From Streptococcus sp. SK643 (lineage in GTDB: Bacteria; Bacillota; Bacilli; Lactobacillales; Streptococcaceae): a stretch of DNA of 64,000 nucleotides. The notes beneath the pieces are model-generated. The model saw only the letters and a list, made by a program, of their open reading frames with translations. It did no database searches and was not told where the DNA came from. Positions 60,573-64,000 of this stretch are shown piece by piece. The stretch is from the NCBI RefSeq assembly GCF_000259505.1, contig NZ_AJMM01000026.1, forward strand, positions 88,389-152,388, written 5' to 3'. Positions within the stretch are counted from its first letter, which is position 1, and the number at the start of each line of letters is the position of its first letter. The position numbers and the translations under genes are program-made.

Positions 60573-60583
60573 TCATTTCCCAT
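58844..60583 (-). CDS. Tandem GT2 glycosyltransferase (two GT-A domains)
   Basis: A 579-residue protein with two GT2 domains. The first starts ELISIVVPIYNVENYLRQ and has MVNDGSTDNS, SGARNTGIS and FVDSDDYIYS; the second starts near 291 with ALISIIVPIYNVENYLRQ and has LINDGSPDNS, SSARNLGIE and FIDSDDWVDS. Both keep the metal and catalytic acids, so both may be active. The C-terminal region after the second domain is helical. It has no LDIN module, unlike its neighbours. It ends 13 bases before the broken remnant, which is probably a third copy. Confidence 0.87.
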   Translation of the reverse strand: MGNELISIVVPIYNVENYLRQCLDSIQNQTYKKFECIMVNDGSTDNSQQIAEEYLEDSRFKLINQSHKGLSGARNTGISHIREESTFVAFVDSDDYIYSNFLETLIEHIEDDVDIIEGMIEYFHDEIKVDNISHNFEKKILITKDDKLRELALNKLRVSVFPKLFRKSLLTEVFFPEEWIFEDLAVVPELVSNSKKWIKLPKVIYGYRIRPNSITTKEFSEEKLDVFKIFGKYDLFFKYESDRTKLLVEKIKYLHLNYHDIEFVPENNQYKQLYKQEKQKLLSKIADYESKALISIIVPIYNVENYLRQCLDSIVSQTYQNFECLLINDGSPDNSADICREYVEKDSRFKYFEKENGGVSSARNLGIERSGGAYITFIDSDDWVDSDYLEVLYNALIDENADISVSTYKRFHMADNCWYFHSFQRGYEKRVFTNQELIDEFIALDNFDFSYRYVCGKLVRRYLLDKIAFNEMTTLGEDMELWLKLYLISNKIVYVNRDSYIYRVDNDNRHFGLEKIRSDIQQRMNFITFLAARKIDTTKYLSYFILFLKERRQVMSEQTTYDATELIRWIDEILFLLEG

Positions 60584-60616
60584 ATACTAAGTTACCCAAT
60601 TTATTATATTTCACGT

Positions 60617-61495
60617 TTAATCTCTTCTTTTTACAAAAAGATTCCCATCATTATAAACCATACTGTTTGATGGAATATCATTGCGTATGAGACAACCTGC
60701 TCCGATAATGGTATTATCCCCAATCGTCACTCCTTTTAGAATCGTGACATTACTTCCTATCCAACAATCTCTTCCAACTCTAATTGGTGCTGTGGTCCAC
60801 TGCCATTTTTCTATCTTTTCAGCAGTATAAACATGGTCGTGGTCGTAAAAACGAACTCCTTCCCCCATCATAGTTCCGTTTCCGACTTCAATTCTTTCCA
60901 TACAGTTAAAACTACAAGAGTTATTGATAAAGACACCATCATGCAGTATTAACTTACCAGAAGAGACATGGAAATTTTCAAAATTTCTGCAGATGACATT
61001 AGTTCCCACAATGAAGTGAGCCTTATCATCGATTTGAAAGACATTCCAAGTCCCATCTTGGATGATTTTTTCTTGATGATTGGTGCCGACTCTGACTTCA
61101 TTCAGATACTCTCTCACTCTAGAAACGAATTTCTCTGGTGCACTTGATAGAAAAACTTCCTGCCCCTGATTTCCATGGACTGTATTATCAAATGCAAAGA
61201 CAGGTTTTTCAGCTTGTACAAACCTTGATACAATAGCATCCACTTCTTGAAAGTGATTGATATCTAATAGAAAGTCACACGTATCTAGTAGAAAGTTTAG
61301 CTGCTCTTCATTTGTAACCGTTAGGAGACGAACATTATAGTTCGTTTCTAAGCCACGAATTTTCTCGGAAAATTGGACAGGTGCTGCAATATGAAAACAG
61401 ATGTTTGGCAAGTTTTCAAGGAGATAATCCAACTCTTCAATCTGATCACTAACCGTCAAAATCAGAGCATCTCCTAATAGATGTTTTTCCTTCAT
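60617..61495 (-). CDS. LDIN module fused to a hexapeptide-repeat acetyltransferase
   Basis: A 292-residue protein. Residues 1-135 are the LDIN module (ALILTVSDQIEELDYLL, LLDINHFQE at 76-84, FAFDNT at 100-105). Residues 145-292 form a left-handed beta-helix acetyltransferase of the maltose/galactoside type, with the likely catalytic His in FYDHDHVY, DCWIGSNVTILKGVTIG and the NTIIGAGCLI turns. No glycosyltransferase domain is present. It overlaps the upstream GT2-GT8 gene by four bases. Acetylation of an SRRP-linked sugar is the natural inference. Confidence 0.85.
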   Translation of the reverse strand: MKEKHLLGDALILTVSDQIEELDYLLENLPNICFHIAAPVQFSEKIRGLETNYNVRLLTVTNEEQLNFLLDTCDFLLDINHFQEVDAIVSRFVQAEKPVFAFDNTVHGNQGQEVFLSSAPEKFVSRVREYLNEVRVGTNHQEKIIQDGTWNVFQIDDKAHFIVGTNVICRNFENFHVSSGKLILHDGVFINNSCSFNCMERIEVGNGTMMGEGVRFYDHDHVYTAEKIEKWQWTTAPIRVGRDCWIGSNVTILKGVTIGDNTIIGAGCLIRNDIPSNSMVYNDGNLFVKRRD

Positions 61496-63576
61496 TTGCT
61501 TATTTCTCTTAATTCCTCAATCATTTCTTGAACTTGGTCAACAGCATATACCTCCTGACCTACTTCGTAAGATTTGGTGTTTTCAAAGGTTAAGATGGGT
61601 TTACCAAGTCGTGCAAATTGATTGAGAATTTCTTCTGTCTTTTCGCCATAATTAATATCTAAAAGTACTTGGCTCGTTTCTACCAATTCATTATCGACAT
61701 CTACCAAATAGTGAATCCCGTTAAAAATGGTCACGTTTGGATGAACTGTCAACTGTGCTAATTTATCACTGACCATTACTCTAGCTGCTATCTTAAACTG
61801 AATATCTGGTAAGGATTGAACCAATGTTTCAATTTGTTCAATATGGTCTGAGGCTGTATAGATGAGACAAGTGAACGGTTCCTTTACAGGATAAATATGA
61901 GATTTTTGTAATGGATGTAAATGATGATTTTGTCCCAATTCTGTCCATTCCAAACTATGATAGTACCACCAGACATCACGATAGGTTTGAGCTGCCAAAT
62001 ATTTCCACGGTTTCCGATGAGAAAGATAGTGAATAATAGCAGGATAATCCTGACCTACAGGCAACTGATAATCAGTGAACTGCTTATGAATGACAATATG
62101 ATTATAATCAAAGTCCAACTCCAACCATTTATGTTCAAAAAGCATATTCAAGATACTCTGATCTGCCTGATCTACCTTATCATGCCATTCATTGGTCAAA
62201 TCAATCAACCTTTGAGTCATCTGTTCTTGTTTCCACAAAACATTATTGATCAAGAGAACACCAGCATTAAAAATTTCCTGACCGAAATAGGCTCTTCCCC
62301 CGAAATCTCGAACAGCAGCCAAAGGATAATCTTGTAAGTCTGTAGCAAACAAATCATCCAGATTTTTCGTTACAAGTAAATCACAGTCCAAGTAGAGGGC
62401 CTTGTCTTCTTGCACGAAATCAGCTATGAAATAGCGTAAAAACACTGTATAACTAATATCCGTTTTATAACGTGAAATTTGTTCAGAAGTCACTCTGCAA
62501 TTGATAATTTCTGAATCAAACTTTTCTAAGCGCTTATTTATTTGCTTGATCCATTCATTAGGAAAATCGCTATTAATCAAATAAAAACGAAGCGAGCGAT
62601 TGTGGCAACAAACAGACTTGATAGTAGTCAAAACTTGGTCTACATAGGCGTAATTCGCCGCTAGAACAATGGCTTTCTTTTCTATTTTCTTAGTTTTTTC
62701 AAGTTTGTCTAGTAGATATTTTTTTGTCTCAAACTCTTTATAGGTTGGCATTTCTTCTAAGCCACTGACCTTCCCGTTAGAAAGACTTCCTTCTAACATC
62801 TGACGATAAATAGCTAAATGTTTTTCTAAAGGATATCCTAGATTAGCTAATAAAGTGATTCGTTCAGACATGGCATCAACCAAGGCATGCATCCACTTTT
62901 CTGTCCAAGTCCTAGATAAACTATTATTTCTGATGCGATAAGAATAGATGCCTTTATGGATATAAACAATTTTTTCTGCCAACAAATAAATCTTTTGATT
63001 GAGGTAACCGTCTTCTCCTAATTTACCTATATCGAAGCGTAACTGCTCGAACAACCCTACCTTATAAAGTTTACCCCAAGCAGATATCAAAGCAAAACTC
63101 TTCATTTCTTGAGATTCATACAAATTCTCAAAGATGGAAACGTTGTCATACACTTTCTCATAATAGGAGTCTCCCAATATATGAAAATAGAACATTCCTT
63201 CGCTTTCGTTGAAAGAATAGTAATTCCCAACTGCAATATCAGCCTGATATTCCACTATTTTTTTGTATAGAGTTTCGACGTAATCCTGCTCAATCCAATC
63301 ATCTGAGTCTACAAAAGTCACATAATCTCCGGACATGTTTTCCAGACCGGTATTTCGTGCAGCAGACAAGCCAGCATTTTCTTGTTCTATATAGATAATT
63401 CTGTGATCGATTTCTGCAAATTCTTTACAAATCTCGCCTGATGCATCAGTAGAACCATCATTAACAACAATAATCTCAAGGTTTTTATATGTTTGAGCAA
63501 TAATACTATCTAGGCATTTTCTCAGATAGTTTTCCACATTGTATACTGGTACAATGACCGTTATTTTATCATCCAC
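61492..63576 (-). CDS. GT2-GT8 fusion with LDIN module (GlyG-like)
   Basis: A 694-residue protein with GT2 (1-220: ITVIVPVYNVENYLRK, NDGSTDAS, SAARNTGLE, FVDSDDWIEQ), a helical linker, GT8 (about 303-560: KAIVLAANYAYVDQ, DCD in YLDCDLLV, IFNAGVLLINN, QADQSILN, HRKPWKYL) and an LDIN module (about 575-694: SDHIEQIETLV, LLDINYGEK, LTFENT). Pneumococcal GlyG next to psrP has the same GT2-GT8 order. The start is a GTG with AAGGAG before it. It is the first gene after the adhesin. Confidence 0.9.
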   Translation of the reverse strand: MDDKITVIVPVYNVENYLRKCLDSIIAQTYKNLEIIVVNDGSTDASGEICKEFAEIDHRIIYIEQENAGLSAARNTGLENMSGDYVTFVDSDDWIEQDYVETLYKKIVEYQADIAVGNYYSFNESEGMFYFHILGDSYYEKVYDNVSIFENLYESQEMKSFALISAWGKLYKVGLFEQLRFDIGKLGEDGYLNQKIYLLAEKIVYIHKGIYSYRIRNNSLSRTWTEKWMHALVDAMSERITLLANLGYPLEKHLAIYRQMLEGSLSNGKVSGLEEMPTYKEFETKKYLLDKLEKTKKIEKKAIVLAANYAYVDQVLTTIKSVCCHNRSLRFYLINSDFPNEWIKQINKRLEKFDSEIINCRVTSEQISRYKTDISYTVFLRYFIADFVQEDKALYLDCDLLVTKNLDDLFATDLQDYPLAAVRDFGGRAYFGQEIFNAGVLLINNVLWKQEQMTQRLIDLTNEWHDKVDQADQSILNMLFEHKWLELDFDYNHIVIHKQFTDYQLPVGQDYPAIIHYLSHRKPWKYLAAQTYRDVWWYYHSLEWTELGQNHHLHPLQKSHIYPVKEPFTCLIYTASDHIEQIETLVQSLPDIQFKIAARVMVSDKLAQLTVHPNVTIFNGIHYLVDVDNELVETSQVLLDINYGEKTEEILNQFARLGKPILTFENTKSYEVGQEVYAVDQVQEMIEELREISK

Positions 63577-63598
63577 TAGCGTTTTTCTCCTTATATTT

Positions 63599-63604
63599 AT
63601 TATA
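63599..63604 (-). promoter_or_regulatory. Possible promoter for the glycosyltransferase operon
   Basis: On the minus strand a perfect TATAAT, preceded by TTG, lies between the adhesin terminator and the GTG of the GT2-GT8 gene. No -35 at 17 bases is convincing (the nearest TTGACT is only 9 bases upstream). It may serve the whole downstream block or be chance. Confidence 0.4.
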
Positions 63605-63636
63605 CAATTTTTTAGTCAAAATTTCAGCTATATAAT

Positions 63637-63676
63637 AGTAAAAACCCCTTGAAAATTCTACTTTTCCAAGGGGTTT
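63637..63676 (-). terminator. Terminator after the serine-rich adhesin gene
   Basis: AAAACCCCTTG (63641-63651) pairs with CAAGGGGTTT (63667-63676) around an A/T-rich loop and is followed on the minus strand by TTTTAC. It lies about 48 bases after the adhesin stop. Confidence 0.8.
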
Positions 63677-63723
63677 CTATTATTTACGTGCGCGAGTTAG
63701 TTCACCCTAAATTTATAGGTATC

Positions 63724-64000
63724 TTACTCTTCTTCATCACGCTTACGACGTTTCGCAACTAGGCCAATTCCAGTCAACGCAGCTAGAGCTCCAAGTAGTG
63801 TCGTTCTACTTGATGACTCAGTACCTGTGTTTGGCAATTCTTTTTGTGACTTACCTGCTGATTCTGATGGTGTTTCAGAAGATAATGTGTCTACTGTTGG
63901 CGACATACTTGTCGATGCTGATTGACTTGCACTTGTACTTGCTGAAGCTGACGCACTTGTTGATGCAGATTCTGAAGCCGATGTGCTTGCTGAAGCTGAT
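63724..64000 (-). CDS. Serine-rich repeat adhesin, C-terminal part (5' end outside window)
   Basis: The last 92 codons of a large surface adhesin (PsrP/GspB/Fap1 type). The visible part is a Ser-Ala-Ser-Thr repeat stalk (SASTSASESAS pattern), a short Pro-containing spacer (SPTVDTLSSETPS), the sortase signal LPNTG, a hydrophobic segment (TTLLGALAALTGIGLVA) and the charged tail KRRKRDEEE. It is the glycosylation and export substrate of the locus to its left. The ligand-binding region is outside the window, so the ligand cannot be judged. Confidence 0.93.
   Translation of the reverse strand, partial: SASASTSASESASTSASASASTSASQSASTSMSPTVDTLSSETPSESAGKSQKELPNTGTESSSRTTLLGALAALTGIGLVAKRRKRDEEE

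Noticed and set aside
63850..64000. A CRISPR-like or tandem array in the Ser-rich DNA
   Set aside because: The periodicity is codon-level Ser/Ala/Thr repetition in the adhesin frame, not conserved repeats with unique spacers.

Overview
The window is chromosomal DNA from a mitis-group Streptococcus (S. pneumoniae / S. mitis / S. oralis type). The evidence is the low-GC coding style, a mevalonate pair (mvaS-mvaA), a StkP/PhpP pair, a BOX-type repeat, a LysR-type MET-box and, above all, a complete accessory-Sec locus for a serine-rich-repeat adhesin whose LPNTG end lies at the right edge. No rRNA, tRNA, CRISPR array or complete insertion sequence was seen.

Layout. 1-4400: pnp (partial) and the methionine genes metE-metF, all on the minus strand, with a MET-box before metE. 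4500-7950: a variable stretch holding a DUF1722 / pyrimidine-dimer-glycosylase-like pair, a membrane KAP P-loop NTPase and a decayed gene. 7950-8570: a TVP38/DedA-like membrane protein. 8600-14320: sucrose uptake and use; scrA and scrK are read leftward and scrB-scrR rightward from a control region with two matching 16-bp operator-like palindromes and two cre-like sites; a BOX element follows scrR. 14500-18300: mvaS-mvaA and a split ThrE exporter. 18380-26700: a minus-strand housekeeping run gmk, rpoZ, priA, fmt, rsmB, phpP, stkP. 26930-27740: an unusual Jag_N / membrane / Ser-rich / DUF4839-like gene on the plus strand between gmk and rny. 27800-36930: rny, tmcAL, a methyltransferase, rsfS, yqeK, nadD, yhbY, yqeH, yqeG, corA and a short mscS, mostly co-oriented. 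37000-39300: sstT and an aromatic-acid-exporter-like gene.

39345-64000 is the SRRP glycosylation and export island, read right to left: adhesin (partial), GT2-GT8 fusion, acetyltransferase fusion, tandem GT2, a broken GT2 remnant, gtf3, a DUF1792-containing GT8 (GlyD-like), four more GT8 genes, then secY2, asp1, asp2, asp3, secA2, gtfA, gtfB, asp4 and asp5. GtfA/GtfB are expected to start O-GlcNAc addition on the Ser-rich stalk, Gtf3 and the GT8/GT2/DUF1792 enzymes to extend the glycan, Asp2 to acetylate it, and SecA2/SecY2/Asp1-5 to export the glycoprotein for sortase anchoring.

The most unusual signals are: (i) a module of about 110 residues with a conserved LDIN motif that recurs nine times in this one locus, attached to GT8, GT2-GT8, GtfB, DUF1792 and even acetyltransferase domains; (ii) that acetyltransferase fusion; (iii) the Jag_N-transmembrane-DUF4839-like protein; (iv) a cloverleaf-like inverted-repeat element between yhbY and yqeH; (v) a long hairpin in the pnp leader; and (vi) a StkP with only three PASTA domains. 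All domain and family assignments were made by eye, without database searches.
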